A stretch of 64,000 bases of DNA from Candidatus Pantoea formicae (GCF_011752625.1 NZ_VWXD01000010.1:1-64000), one strand, 5' to 3'. Counted from the first letter of the stretch, positions 17,073-26,510 are shown. Translations and numbers: made by a program. The notes: a model not told the origin generated them from the sequence alone.

Positions 17073-18725
17073 ATGATGTCGCGTGCCCTGAATGGATTGA
17101 TTCTGCTGGCGCTGATGCTGCTGGTAGCACTTCCGCTGCTGTTTATTGTGCTGCAGGCACTGTTTCCGCAGCTTGGTGAGGGGAACTGGAGTGGCGCTTT
17201 CAGTGCCTTACCGGCGCTGTTTGAAGATCCACAACTGGTACCCATGTGGCTGGGCACGCTCAAAATCGGCGGCGGTGTGGCGCTGTGTAGCTTGCTGCTG
17301 GGCTTACCGCTCGGCGCACTGCGCGGCCTGTTTCGCTTACCCTGTGCGGCGATGTGGGACCTGCTGTTCCTGATCCCCTTCCTGACACCGCCCTATATCG
17401 TGGCGCTCTCATGGACGCTGGCGCTACAACGCAACGGCTATCTCCAACAACTCACGGGGATCAACTTCGACAGCCTGCTGTTCAGCAGTACCGGCATGAC
17501 GCTGGTGATGACGCTGAATATTTTCCCGGTGGTCTATTTTGCGGTATCGCGATCGCTGATGGCTAGCGGACAGCGCCTTGCCTGGGTTGCCCGGGTACAT
17601 GGTGCCTCAGCATGGCGTGCCTTTGCCCAGGTGACCCTACCGCTCACGCTACCCGCGTTGGCGGGAGGGGTATTATTGGCTTTTACGCTGGCTATCGAAG
17701 AGTACGGCGTGCCGGCCGCGCTGGGCACTCAGGCACATTTAACCTTGATGACCGTCGGTATCGAAACCAAACTGGCAGACTGGCCCATTGATTTACCGGG
17801 TGCAGCCTCGCTCTCCTTGATGTTAAGCCTGGTCGCACTGACGGCCTGGTTCCTGCAACGTAAACTGACCGGCAGTAGCGACGTCACAGCGGTCAATGGC
17901 AAACCCGTGGTGCAGGAGTTAGCCCATGCTGGCCGCTGGTTACCTCTGATGTTGCTCCCTTTCGTACTCACAGTGCTGATGGCAGTGATTCTGCCACTGG
18001 GCTCCATGACGCTAAGCGGACTGCTCAATACCCTCTCCGGCGGCCTGCATCTGGATAACCTGACGTTGCGCCATTTCGGCGCACTATTCAGTCAACAGGG
18101 TGATGCGCTGGCGGCCTTCTCTACCAGCATAGGGCTGGCGCTTGGGGCGGCATTGTTAACGGGCCTGCTAGGATTTCTGATTGCCTGGCGCGTGTCAGAG
18201 GGCAAAACCCGTTTGCTGGCGGTGATGGATGGATTGGCGTTGCTGCCAGCAGCGATGCCAGGTGTGGTGGTGGGTGTCGGTTTAATTCTGCTGTGGAATC
18301 GCGGCTTCTGGCCGGTCTCCCCGTATAACACTATGTTTATCCTGCTGCTTTCCTATAGCTGCCTGCTGCTTCCCTGGCCGGTACGCTATGTCAGTAGCGC
18401 ATTGCGCCAGCTGGCTCCTACCCTCGAACCCGCCGCACGCGTCCATGGCGCTTCACGCTTGCAGGCTCTGCGCTTGATCGTGCTGCCCCTGGTCGCCCCC
18501 AGCCTAATGGCGGCGATGATGATGGTGTTTGCTGTGGCCTCGCGCGAATTAGTGACCTCACTGCTGCTGGCACCCGCAGGCACGCAGACGGTGGCGATCT
18601 TTATCTGGCGTCAATTCGAGCAAGGTTCGGTGGGACAAGGGATGGCGATGGCCACCATCACACTCTTCGCCAGCCTGACCTTGATGCTGGGTGCCACGGT
18701 GCTGATGCAACGCCAGGGAAAATAA
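17073..18725 (+). CDS. ABC transporter fused double permease
   Basis: 550 residues, a head-to-tail fusion of two BPD-type inner-membrane permease domains as in FbpB. Each half has an EAA-type loop that contacts the ATPase: ARVHGASAWRAFAQVTLPL in the first half and ARVHGASRLQALRLIVLPL in the second. About 12 hydrophobic segments. The gene starts on the base after the binding-protein stop (TAA then ATGATG). ATPase, binding protein, permease is a less common order than binding protein first. The substrate is unknown, perhaps ferric iron. Confidence 0.9.
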   Translation: MMSRALNGLILLALMLLVALPLLFIVLQALFPQLGEGNWSGAFSALPALFEDPQLVPMWLGTLKIGGGVALCSLLLGLPLGALRGLFRLPCAAMWDLLFLIPFLTPPYIVALSWTLALQRNGYLQQLTGINFDSLLFSSTGMTLVMTLNIFPVVYFAVSRSLMASGQRLAWVARVHGASAWRAFAQVTLPLTLPALAGGVLLAFTLAIEEYGVPAALGTQAHLTLMTVGIETKLADWPIDLPGAASLSLMLSLVALTAWFLQRKLTGSSDVTAVNGKPVVQELAHAGRWLPLMLLPFVLTVLMAVILPLGSMTLSGLLNTLSGGLHLDNLTLRHFGALFSQQGDALAAFSTSIGLALGAALLTGLLGFLIAWRVSEGKTRLLAVMDGLALLPAAMPGVVVGVGLILLWNRGFWPVSPYNTMFILLLSYSCLLLPWPVRYVSSALRQLAPTLEPAARVHGASRLQALRLIVLPLVAPSLMAAMMMVFAVASRELVTSLLLAPAGTQTVAIFIWRQFEQGSVGQGMAMATITLFASLTLMLGATVLMQRQGK

Positions 18726-18735
18726 CGCCCCCGGT

Positions 18736-18832
18736 CGCCATAAATGGCGCCCCTACATTTATCCCCCCGTAGGGTGCGCATTCATTCGCACCTGGCATCA
18801 AACCGCTCGTGATTCGATAACGCATTCATGCG
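18736..18832. repeat. Three dispersed short palindromes
   Basis: CGCCAT-AA-ATGGCG (18736-18749), GTGCG-cattcatt-CGCAC (18774-18791, preceded by CGTAGG) and CGCAT-TC-ATGCG (18821-18832). They fill most of the 214-base gap between the permease gene and tqsA and may act as terminator-like hairpins. They belong to the dispersed family described in the findings. Confidence 0.55.
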
Positions 18833-18939
18833 CACCTGACCGATGAGCGCACACTGACGCCTCGCTTATTCCTAAATAAACAATCACTTATTCCCATTCA
18901 ACTACACTCTTCTGAGCCATTAATAACTCAGGAGAGGGA

Positions 18940-19986
18940 ATGAACAATCTGCCACAGGAAAAAATTGGCCAGAATATGCTGGTCAAAATGGCGATGCTGG
19001 TGATTATTCTGGCGGGCATCCGCGCTGCGTCAGAGATTTTAGTGCCCTTCCTGCTTGCCAGCTTTTTGGCGATTGTGCTGAATCCGCTGGTCACACTGCT
19101 GATGCGTCGTGGCGTGCCGCGTGGTTTGGCGATCACCGCGGTGATCAGCGTGATATTCATTGTCATCCTATTGCTGGTTGGCGTAATGGCGAGTTCGGCC
19201 AGTGACTTCAGTGATACCTATCCGCAAATTCGTAGCATGCTAGAACAAAAACTCAGCGTTGTTCAGCATTTTGCCGCCCGCTTTCATATCAATATTTCCA
19301 CCGAAGCGCTGGCAGCGCGGCTCGATCCCAATGTGATGATGGATATGGCAACCACCTTGCTGAAGCAATTCTCCGGCGCCATGACCAATGTGCTGCTGCT
19401 GATCCTCACCGTGGTGTTTATGCTATTTGAAGTGCGCCATTTGCCCTACAAAATGCGCAATGCGATGGTCAATCCACAAATACGGATTGCGGGGTTACAC
19501 AGGGCATTCAAAGGCGTGACCCACTACCTGGCACTGAAAACCTTGGTCAGTCTTATCACCGGTCTGGCAGTCTGGCTGGTACTGGCGTTAATTGGCGTGA
19601 AATTTGCGCTTTTCTGGGGTGTGGTCGCCTTTATCCTCAACTTTGTCCCTAACATCGGACCGATTATTGCGGGTATCCCACCCTTTATTCAGGCGCTGGT
19701 GTTAAACGGCACTTACGAGGCGCTGTTCGTCGTTGCGCTGTTTAGCGTCATTCATATGGTATTGGGCAATATGCTGGAGCCAAAGCTGATGGGGCGCGGG
19801 CTGGGGCTATCCACGCTGGTGGTGTTTCTGTCGCTAATATTCTGGGGCTGGCTGCTGGGGCCGATTGGCATGCTGCTGTCCGTTCCTCTCACCAGCGTGA
19901 CCAAGATTTTGATGGAAACCACGCCGGGCGGCAGTCGCTTAGCCACCTTGCTCGGTACTGGGCGACCAGGATCGCGGCCGCGTTAA
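18940..19986 (+). CDS. tqsA: AI-2E family transporter, TqsA-like
   Basis: 348 residues, close to E. coli TqsA (344). It is an inner-membrane protein with about seven to eight segments. Conserved blocks are GIRAASEILVPFLLA near the start, LLILTVVFMLFEV, FVPNIGPIIAGIPP and the C-terminal GRGLGLSTLVVFLSLIFWGW. In E. coli TqsA lowers internal autoinducer-2 and affects biofilm formation. GAGGGA precedes the ATG. It is a single gene. The following c-di-GMP gene is about 300 bases away, so only a loose functional link is possible. Confidence 0.87.
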   Translation: MNNLPQEKIGQNMLVKMAMLVIILAGIRAASEILVPFLLASFLAIVLNPLVTLLMRRGVPRGLAITAVISVIFIVILLLVGVMASSASDFSDTYPQIRSMLEQKLSVVQHFAARFHINISTEALAARLDPNVMMDMATTLLKQFSGAMTNVLLLILTVVFMLFEVRHLPYKMRNAMVNPQIRIAGLHRAFKGVTHYLALKTLVSLITGLAVWLVLALIGVKFALFWGVVAFILNFVPNIGPIIAGIPPFIQALVLNGTYEALFVVALFSVIHMVLGNMLEPKLMGRGLGLSTLVVFLSLIFWGWLLGPIGMLLSVPLTSVTKILMETTPGGSRLATLLGTGRPGSRPR

Positions 19987-20292
19987 AAGTAGCCTCTTCT
20001 TCCTGCAATGGCGCGCTGCCGCAGCAAGGCAGCCTCCAGCATTTCCCTGCCCATTTTCACGCCTCATTTCAGGTCAAAATGCTTGCCTAACATCGTGGCA
20101 CAGCGCTTTTCCCGCCCGAAAATGCCAATAACGGCAAATCATTGTCAATAAACGCAAAGCGGGGTCGATAATTGACCTGTGTCAGTTCGGTGGAAAATCA
20201 AAACGCTAACATGCACGACCCCTGGAAGTGGTATGCTGCTGACGCCGCAGGCCGCCCACCATCTGCTGCTTAAACCGACCGAGGAAAGTCAG
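19987..20292 (+). other. Gap between tqsA and the phosphodiesterase gene
   Basis: 306 bases without a convincing gene. A loose promoter-like pair TTGTCA and GATAAT about 19 bases apart is visible near 20143-20173. No terminator with a T-run was recognised after tqsA. In-frame starts for the next gene at 20179 and 20233 fall here but have weak ribosome sites. Confidence 0.3.
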
Positions 20293-21897
20293 GTGCCACC
20301 GCAAAAACGAAATCGCGATTTTGGCTGGCTGTTAATTGTCTGTGCCGGGTTATTACCGCTGGTACTGGGCATCCTTTGTACGGCAATTGAAGCGCGCCAC
20401 ACGGTGAGCCAGCAGCAAATTTCCACCGCCAACACCCTGCTGACGCAGGCAGAAAAGATGAGTGATAACGCCTGGGATATGATCACCCAGTTGCGTCAGT
20501 ACCACTATCAACCTTGTTCACAAATTGAAAACCAGTTGCAACGCGCTGGCGCCCTCAATGCCTACTTTCGCTCGATTGGCACCCTGCGCGGTGACAACAT
20601 CGAGTGCTCCTCTGCATACGGTTTGAACCACGGCCCGCTGGCCGAAATGATGATGCAACCGCCTCCCGTCACCGGCAAAGCCTGGTGGAGTATTTCTGTG
20701 CGTGGCACGTCTGGTGTGCCCAATCGCCCTGCCGTTGTGTTTGTGCGACAACTCCCTGACAGCACCGGTTTTTGGGCGGTGATCGATGGCCAGTACTTGA
20801 TGGACTTTATGCACGCGATTGGCGAGTCACGCGGTTACCAGATGAGCCTGCAATTTAGCGGTGGTGCGTTGATTAGCAGCGGGCCGACCGACGTAGAGCC
20901 TGAACTTTACCTGAAGAGCGAATCGTACCAGGCGGAATCGAGCCGTTATCCGATTACCGTCAATGTCACCGTGCCCGCTGCCGAATTGCTCAAAGCCTGG
21001 CGCCAGGCGCTGTTTATCTTCCTGCCCATGGCAGCCATCTTCTCGATTTTGCTGATGGTGCTCACCGCGAACTGGCTGCGCCGCCGCATTTCCTGGGCAG
21101 ACGAGATCCGCCGCGCCATGCGCAATCGCCAGTTCTCCGTGCACTATCAGCCGGTCTACAGCACCGCCCTGCAACGTGCCAGTGGGGCTGAAGCCCTACT
21201 ACGCTGGCAGTTACCCAACGGTGAAATGATTCGTCCCGATATTTTCATCAGCCATGCGGAATCCGAAGGCATGATTGTGCCGTTAACGCAGCATCTGCTG
21301 GAGCTGATGGCAGAGGATATTCAGAGCTGGCAGGTTGAACCTGGTTTCCATATTGGGTTGAATGTGGCGGCAGACCATTTGCAACATGCCGATTTCGTGC
21401 AGGATATTCAGCGCTTTGCCCGTCGCATCAAAGACAAGCAGATGGTCGTTACGCTGGAACTCACCGAACGCAGTCTGATTGATGATGGTGAACTGGTGGC
21501 GCGCAAACTGCGTTACCTGCAATCACACGGCATGAAAGTGGCGATTGATGACTTCGGCACAGGCCACTGTTCACTCTCTTACTTGCTGACCTTCCCGCTG
21601 GATTATCTGAAAATCGACCGTGGATTCATAAATGCGATTGAAGGGCTAGAGGTGGAGACACCGGTGCTGGATGCCATTATCAACTTGTGCCATAAGCTGG
21701 AACTGGCCGTCCTCGGTGAAGGTGTTGAGACTTCGCTACAATTTGCCTATCTGAAACAACGTGGCGTGGTGTTTATTCAGGGCTATTATTATGCCCGTCC
21801 GATGGATAATGACCGGCTCCGTGCCTGGCTCAATGAGCAAGGGCGCCAGCCGCTTCTCGTTGAGGAACACCATGAGTCTGAATTGCGTCATTCTTGA
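20293..21897 (+). CDS. CSS-motif cyclic-di-GMP phosphodiesterase (PdeC-type)
   Basis: 534 residues from the GTG at 20293 with GAGG upstream. ATG 20233 or GTG 20179 are alternatives, so the N-terminus is uncertain. Order: membrane segment (WLLIVCAGLLPLVLG), periplasmic CSS domain with Cys in PCSQIE and CSSAYG, second membrane segment (LFIFLPMAAIFSILLMVL), then a cytoplasmic EAL domain. EALLRW, GLNVA, ELTER, DDFGTGH and GEGVET are intact, so hydrolysis of c-di-GMP to pGpG is expected. In E. coli PdeC the two Cys sense periplasmic redox state. It overlaps the next gene by 26 bases. Confidence 0.85.
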   Translation: MPPQKRNRDFGWLLIVCAGLLPLVLGILCTAIEARHTVSQQQISTANTLLTQAEKMSDNAWDMITQLRQYHYQPCSQIENQLQRAGALNAYFRSIGTLRGDNIECSSAYGLNHGPLAEMMMQPPPVTGKAWWSISVRGTSGVPNRPAVVFVRQLPDSTGFWAVIDGQYLMDFMHAIGESRGYQMSLQFSGGALISSGPTDVEPELYLKSESYQAESSRYPITVNVTVPAAELLKAWRQALFIFLPMAAIFSILLMVLTANWLRRRISWADEIRRAMRNRQFSVHYQPVYSTALQRASGAEALLRWQLPNGEMIRPDIFISHAESEGMIVPLTQHLLELMAEDIQSWQVEPGFHIGLNVAADHLQHADFVQDIQRFARRIKDKQMVVTLELTERSLIDDGELVARKLRYLQSHGMKVAIDDFGTGHCSLSYLLTFPLDYLKIDRGFINAIEGLEVETPVLDAIINLCHKLELAVLGEGVETSLQFAYLKQRGVVFIQGYYYARPMDNDRLRAWLNEQGRQPLLVEEHHESELRHS

Positions 21898-22831
21898 TGA
21901 TTACCAGAACGTTGCCTTATCGCTAGCCGACTGGGCAACGCTTGAACCCACTGTTCATACCACCGCACTTACCCAACATTATGACGATCAGGATGAACTG
22001 GTCCGTCACATCGCGCATGCTGATATTCTGGTGGTGATGCGGGAACGCACGCCATTAACCGCTGAATTGATTGGGCGATTGCCAAATCTGAAGCTGGTCG
22101 TGACCTCAGGAATGCGCAATGCGTCGATTGATCTTCACGCCTGCGCCGAGCGCTACATTGCCGTATGCGGCACCGCCAGCAGTAGCGCGGCCCCGATGGA
22201 ACTGAGCTGGGGGCTACTGATTGGCCTCGCCCGCCATATCGGGGTAGAGAATCAGTCACTACGCAGTAACGGGCCTTGGCAGCAGACGTTGGGGCTCGGT
22301 TTGCACGGCAAAACGCTCGGTTTACTCGGATTGGGAAAAATCGGTGGCGAGATGGCAAAAGTGGCACAGGCGTTTGGGATGCGCGTGTGTGCATGGAGCC
22401 AGAATCTGACGGAAGCTCGTGCAGCCGAATGTGGCGCAGAGCGTATGTCATCGCTCGCGGCACTGATGGCTGAGAGTGACTTTGTCTCCGTACATCTGGT
22501 GCTCAGCGAGCGCTCGCGCCATCTGATCGATACACAGGCACTCGCGCAGATGAAACCGGGTGCTCTGCTGATTAACACCTCACGCGCCGCGATTGTCGAT
22601 CAGCAAGCCATGATTGCCGCACTGCAATCAGGTCAGCTTGCGGGGGCAGGTTTGGATGTGTTTGAACATGAGCCGTTGGCGGCTGACCATCCGCTGCGTC
22701 TGCTGCCCAACGTGCTGGCGACGCCGCATCTTGGCTATGTAGCGGATAGCAACTATCACACTTACTTTACGCAAGCGGTGGAAGACATTCAGGGATGGGT
22801 GACGGGCGCGCCATTGCGGTCATTACTCTGA
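21872..22831 (+). CDS. D-2-hydroxyacid dehydrogenase family protein
   Basis: 319 residues from the ATG at 21872 (GAGGA at 21862-21866), which lies inside the end of the phosphodiesterase gene. It has a 2-hydroxyacid dehydrogenase fold. The Rossmann motif GLGKIG is at about 152-157. The catalytic Arg is in INTSRAAIVDQ, Glu in DVFEHEPL and His in ATPHLGY. It should reduce or oxidise a 2-keto/2-hydroxy acid with NAD(P). The substrate is not evident. The 26-base overlap implies coupled translation with the c-di-GMP gene. Its end overlaps the convergent next gene by 9 bases. Confidence 0.85.
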   Translation: MSLNCVILDDYQNVALSLADWATLEPTVHTTALTQHYDDQDELVRHIAHADILVVMRERTPLTAELIGRLPNLKLVVTSGMRNASIDLHACAERYIAVCGTASSSAAPMELSWGLLIGLARHIGVENQSLRSNGPWQQTLGLGLHGKTLGLLGLGKIGGEMAKVAQAFGMRVCAWSQNLTEARAAECGAERMSSLAALMAESDFVSVHLVLSERSRHLIDTQALAQMKPGALLINTSRAAIVDQQAMIAALQSGQLAGAGLDVFEHEPLAADHPLRLLPNVLATPHLGYVADSNYHTYFTQAVEDIQGWVTGAPLRSLL

Positions 22832-23290
22832 GCGACGGCGTTTTTCGGCAATACGCAGCGCCACCTCAAGACTGTCTTCGGCCATATTGGCGGGCTGACG
22901 TTGTGCATTGAGTCGTTGGTTAATACGTTCCAGCGTCGGCGTTAATTGCCCAACCAGCTGTTGATACTCTTCAAGCTGCGTGATGGGTTGATTACGCGCA
23001 ATGCTGGTTTGCGTCAGGCTTTGCAGCTGACGAAAACTCTCTGCTGCCTGGCTGGTCAGTAACCCTGCTTGCCGCCAGGTTTTCAGGCGCTTCAGCAGTT
23101 CATCAGGCTGCTGAGCCAGTAATGCCAACTGCGCATCAGCGCGTTCACCACAGTCAATCCACCCCACCGGAACCACAGGAACAGGAGCAGTTCGCCGAAC
23201 AGCAGGCGCATAATTGATAAGATTCCTTTCTACACTGTCGATCTGCGACAGCCAGGGATTCTCAAACAATTGGGCGTTTTTTCTCGACAT
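22823..23290 (-). CDS. Hypothetical protein, helical, 155 residues
   Basis: 155 residues from the ATG at 23288-23290 (GGAGTG upstream). Not recognised. The N-terminal part is MSRKNAQLFENPWLSQ, then a Pro/Val-rich linker (APVPVVPVGW). The rest is Gln-, Leu- and Arg-rich and probably helical or coiled (DELLKRLKTWRQAGLLTSQ and following). It ends in a basic tail, AEKRRRSE. No signal peptide or membrane segment. Its stop overlaps the convergent dehydrogenase by 9 bases. Confidence 0.6.
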   Translation of the reverse strand: MSRKNAQLFENPWLSQIDSVERNLINYAPAVRRTAPVPVVPVGWIDCGERADAQLALLAQQPDELLKRLKTWRQAGLLTSQAAESFRQLQSLTQTSIARNQPITQLEEYQQLVGQLTPTLERINQRLNAQRQPANMAEDSLEVALRIAEKRRRSE

Positions 23291-23669
23291 GAACACTCCA
23301 CCTGAGCCAGGCGGCAGAGTATTACTGAATGATGACAAGCTGGCAAGCAAAGCTTGCCGTCTCGCTTATTGATAAGGTTTTCTTATTTATTTGCGCAACA
23401 ATCAACTGTGGTGATAAAGCCGTGATAGGTCAGCAGATTTGATGGTTTGATCGCCAACCCCTGGTTGATACCTCTGATAGTCAACGCATTTGTCCCTAAG
23501 TCACAAAGCAAAAATATTTTTTCACCGCCTGCGTCCACTCCTCCGCTTTAAGTGCGCAAACCCACGAATTATGCGGCCTTCCGCGTGATGAGCATGATTT
23601 TATTTGCTGCATTTTAAGCAGAGAAAAACCACAGTTTCAGCCAAAAAATGACCGGTTACTGGCTGAAAC

Positions 23670-23699
23670 ATGACAAATATCACACAAAAACGGTATACT
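23670..23699 (+). promoter_or_regulatory. Candidate proP promoter
   Basis: ATGACA (23670-23675), 18 bases, then TATACT (23694-23699). Transcription would start near 23706, giving a leader of roughly 155 bases that includes the hairpin at 23786-23830. Confidence 0.45.
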
Positions 23700-23785
23700 C
23701 TGTCGCTGTACATAATAATTACCCCCCTAATTATTACTTTGGCAGGCCAGGGAAAAACGCTTTTTCACGGCTATGCTTTAATTTT

Positions 23786-23830
23786 CTCAACGCCGCGGAC
23801 TTTCCGCTTGATCTAGTCCGCAGCGTTGAG
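23786..23830 (+). promoter_or_regulatory. Long hairpin in the proP leader
   Basis: Arms 23786-23800 and 23816-23830 pair over 15 bases with one mismatch (CTCAACGC and GCGTTGAG outside, GCGGAC and GTCCGC inside) around a 15-base loop. It ends 30 bases before the proP ATG. It is followed by GACTTTTG, so it could be a weak terminator, a stabiliser or a protein- or sRNA-binding site. Confidence 0.6.
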
Positions 23831-23860
23831 GACTTTTGAATTCAAATACAGGGTAACCTC

Positions 23861-25366
23861 ATGAAAATACGTAGGAAGCGTGTAAAACCTATCGGGCTGG
23901 ATGACGTCACGATTATCGATGACGCCCGTTTACGTAAAGCCATTACCGCCGCCTCTCTGGGTAACGCGATGGAATGGTTTGATTTTGGTGTGTATGGCTT
24001 TGTCGCCTATGCGTTGGGTAAAGTGTTCTTCCCGGATGCTTCGCCAAGCGTGCAGATGATTGCCGCGTTGGGTACCTTCTCCGTACCCTTCCTGATTCGT
24101 CCGTTAGGTGGTCTGTTCTTTGGCATGCTCGGTGACAAATACGGGCGTCAAAAAATCCTTTCCATCACCATTGTCATCATGTCGATCAGTACCTTCTGTA
24201 TCGGCCTGATCCCCTCCTATGCCACCATTGGCATCTGGGCACCGATTCTGCTTCTGCTGGCGAAAATGGCGCAGGGCTTCTCGGTGGGCGGTGAATATAC
24301 CGGCGCATCCATCTTCGTTGCGGAATACTCGCCAGACCGTAAACGTGGCTTTATGGGCAGCTGGCTCGACTTCGGCTCGATTGCCGGCTTCGTGCTGGGT
24401 GCGGGCGTGGTGGTACTGATTTCCACCGTCATTGGTGAAGCGAAATTCCTTGAGTGGGGCTGGCGTCTGCCGTTCTTCCTCGCACTGCCGTTAGGCATCA
24501 TCGGCCTTTATCTGCGTCATGCTCTGGAAGAGACCCCCGCTTTCCAGCAGCACGTTGATAAGCTTGAGCAAGGCGATCGTGAAGGTCTACGTGACGGTCC
24601 TAAAGTGTCATTTAAAGAGATCGCGACCAAGCACTGGAAAAGCCTGCTGGCCTGTATCGGTCTGGTGATCGCCACCAACGTGACCTACTACATGCTGCTG
24701 ACCTACATGCCGAGTTACCTGTCGCATAACCTGCACTACTCGGAAGATCACGGCGTGCTGATTATTATCGCCATCATGATGGGTATGCTGTTTGTGCAGC
24801 CGGTGATGGGCATGCTGAGTGACCGCTTTGGTCGTCGTCCGTTTATCATCATCGGTAGTATCGCGCTGTTTGCCTGCTCGATTCCGGCGTTTATGTTGAT
24901 TAACAGCGGCGTGCTGGGCCTGATTTTTGCTGGCCTGCTGTTGCTGGCCGTGATCCTCAATGCCTTCACCGGCGTGATGGCTTCATCGCTGCCAGCTATG
25001 TTCCCGACGCACATTCGTTACAGTGCCTTAGCTAGCGCCTTTAATATCTCGGTATTGATTGCGGGTCTGACGCCAACCTTCGCTGCGTGGCTGGTTGAGT
25101 CCACTAACAATCTGTATATGCCAGCCTACTACCTGATGGTGGTGGCAGTGATTGGTTTGATTACCGGTATCTACATGAAAGAGACCGCTAACAAGCCGCT
25201 GCGCGGGGCAACACCAGCCGCTTCAGACATTGAAGAAGCGCGCGAAATCCTGCAGGAACATCACGACAATATTGAGCAGAAAATCGAAGATATTGATGAA
25301 GAGATCGCCAAGCTAGAAGCGAAACGTAAAAACCTGGTGCAGCAGCACCCGGACATCAACGAGTAA
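23861..25366 (+). CDS. proP: Proline/glycine-betaine:H+ symporter ProP
   Basis: 501 residues, matching ProP. It is an MFS inner-membrane symporter that takes up proline, betaine and other osmoprotectants at high osmolality. Twelve segments. Conserved pieces are SLGNAMEWFDFGVYGF, GDKYGRQKILS, AKMAQGFSVGGEYTGAS and DRFGRRPFI. The C-terminal tail (about 450-501) is heptad-rich (EEAREILQEHHDNIEQKIEDI and following), the antiparallel coiled coil that tunes the osmotic threshold in E. coli. Single gene with a long upstream region and its own terminator. Confidence 0.95.
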   Translation: MKIRRKRVKPIGLDDVTIIDDARLRKAITAASLGNAMEWFDFGVYGFVAYALGKVFFPDASPSVQMIAALGTFSVPFLIRPLGGLFFGMLGDKYGRQKILSITIVIMSISTFCIGLIPSYATIGIWAPILLLLAKMAQGFSVGGEYTGASIFVAEYSPDRKRGFMGSWLDFGSIAGFVLGAGVVVLISTVIGEAKFLEWGWRLPFFLALPLGIIGLYLRHALEETPAFQQHVDKLEQGDREGLRDGPKVSFKEIATKHWKSLLACIGLVIATNVTYYMLLTYMPSYLSHNLHYSEDHGVLIIIAIMMGMLFVQPVMGMLSDRFGRRPFIIIGSIALFACSIPAFMLINSGVLGLIFAGLLLLAVILNAFTGVMASSLPAMFPTHIRYSALASAFNISVLIAGLTPTFAAWLVESTNNLYMPAYYLMVVAVIGLITGIYMKETANKPLRGATPAASDIEEAREILQEHHDNIEQKIEDIDEEIAKLEAKRKNLVQQHPDINE

Positions 25367-25375
25367 TGCTCCCCA

Positions 25376-25402
25376 CTCCCGCCACCCGGCGGGAGTTTTC
25401 AT
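25376..25402 (+). terminator. Terminator after proP
   Basis: Perfect 8-bp stem CTCCCGCC/GGCGGGAG with loop ACCC, followed by TTTTCATTT, just downstream of the proP stop. Confidence 0.88.
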
Positions 25403-25477
25403 TTCCGCACACAATCCTTCATCCCGCACGGCGAAAAGGAGTAAACTGTCGCCACTTTTTTCACCAGCATAAGTTGT

Positions 25478-26461
25478 ATGAGCATGTCTGAATTCAATCT
25501 CACCCAGCGTCCAAGAAGACTGCGTAAAAGCGCCTCGATGCGTGAAATGTTCCAGGAATCCCACCTCCGCCTGAGCGATTTGGCTCTCCCCATCTTCGTT
25601 GAAGAAGGTGTGGATGACTACGTTCCTATCAATGCCATGCCGGGTGTGATGCGTATTCCAGAAAAACGTCTGGCGTATGAAATCGAGCGTATTGCTAAAG
25701 CCGGTATTCGTTCAGTGATGACTTTCGGTATTTCCCATCACACCGATGCCACCGGCAGCGATGCCTGGAATGAAAACGGCCTGGTGGCACGTATGTCGCG
25801 TATCTGCAAAGACACCGTACCGGAAATGATCGTGATGTCCGACACCTGCTTCTGCGAATACACCAGCCACGGCCACTGTGGTGTGCTGTGCGATCATGGC
25901 GTGGATAATGACCAGACGCTGATTAACCTCGGCAAACAGGCTGTTGTCGCCGCGCAAGCGGGTGCGGATTTTATCGCGCCATCAGCTGCAATGGATGGTC
26001 AGGTGAAAGCGATTCGTCAGGCATTGGATGCGGCCGGATTTACCGATACGGCAATCATGTCTTACTCCACTAAGTTTGCCTCTTCGTTTTACGGCCCGTT
26101 CCGTGAAGCCGCAGGAACGGCGTTAAAAGGCGACCGTAAAACTTATCAGATGAATCCGATGAACCGTCGTGAAGCGATTCGTGAGTCACTGATTGATGAA
26201 GCCGAAGGGGCCGATTCACTGATGGTGAAACCGGCGGGTGCTTACCTCGATATCCTGCGTGATATCCGCGAGCGCACTACTCTGCCGCTGGCTGCGTACC
26301 AGGTGAGTGGTGAGTACGCGATGATTAAATTTGCCGCACAGGCCGGTGCTATCGACGAACGAAATGTGGTTCTGGAAAGCCTCGGCGCGATCAAACGTGC
26401 CGGTGCAGACCTGATTTTCAGCTATTTTGCCCTTGATCTCGCCGAGCAAAAAGTGCTCTGA
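25478..26461 (+). CDS. hemB: Delta-aminolevulinic acid dehydratase (porphobilinogen synthase)
   Basis: 327 residues, nearly collinear with E. coli HemB. It condenses two 5-aminolevulinate molecules to porphobilinogen in haem synthesis. The zinc-type Cys cluster is MSDTCFCEYTSHGHCGVLC. The Schiff-base lysines are in SYSTKFASSFYGP and LMVKPAGAYLD. A second in-frame ATG lies six bases inside, so the first two residues are uncertain. Single gene between proP and a GGDEF gene. Confidence 0.96.
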   Translation: MSMSEFNLTQRPRRLRKSASMREMFQESHLRLSDLALPIFVEEGVDDYVPINAMPGVMRIPEKRLAYEIERIAKAGIRSVMTFGISHHTDATGSDAWNENGLVARMSRICKDTVPEMIVMSDTCFCEYTSHGHCGVLCDHGVDNDQTLINLGKQAVVAAQAGADFIAPSAAMDGQVKAIRQALDAAGFTDTAIMSYSTKFASSFYGPFREAAGTALKGDRKTYQMNPMNRREAIRESLIDEAEGADSLMVKPAGAYLDILRDIRERTTLPLAAYQVSGEYAMIKFAAQAGAIDERNVVLESLGAIKRAGADLIFSYFALDLAEQKVL

Positions 26462-26470
26462 TATTCGTTA

Positions 26471-26510
26471 CGCTTAGCAGTGAACATCGCAATCGCTGCT
26501 AAGCGCTTTA
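26471..26510 (+). terminator. Hairpin after hemB, probable terminator
   Basis: Perfect 10-bp stem CGCTTAGCAG/CTGCTAAGCG with a 15-base loop, then CTTTATGCC. The T-run is short, so termination strength is uncertain. Confidence 0.6.

Larger units (their letters stand above)
23291..23860 (+). promoter_or_regulatory. Long upstream region of proP
   Basis: 570 bases without a gene. It holds a good sigma-70-like promoter (23670-23699), a long hairpin in the presumed 5' leader (23786-23830), and AT-rich sequence around 23500-23620. The other end must also carry the promoter of the leftward 155-residue gene. In E. coli proP has two promoters and CRP and Fis sites. I did not assign equivalents. Confidence 0.5.

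Noticed and set aside
23648..23839. 63-codon frame upstream of proP
   Set aside because: It runs through the candidate promoter and the leader hairpin and has no ribosome site or recognisable sequence.
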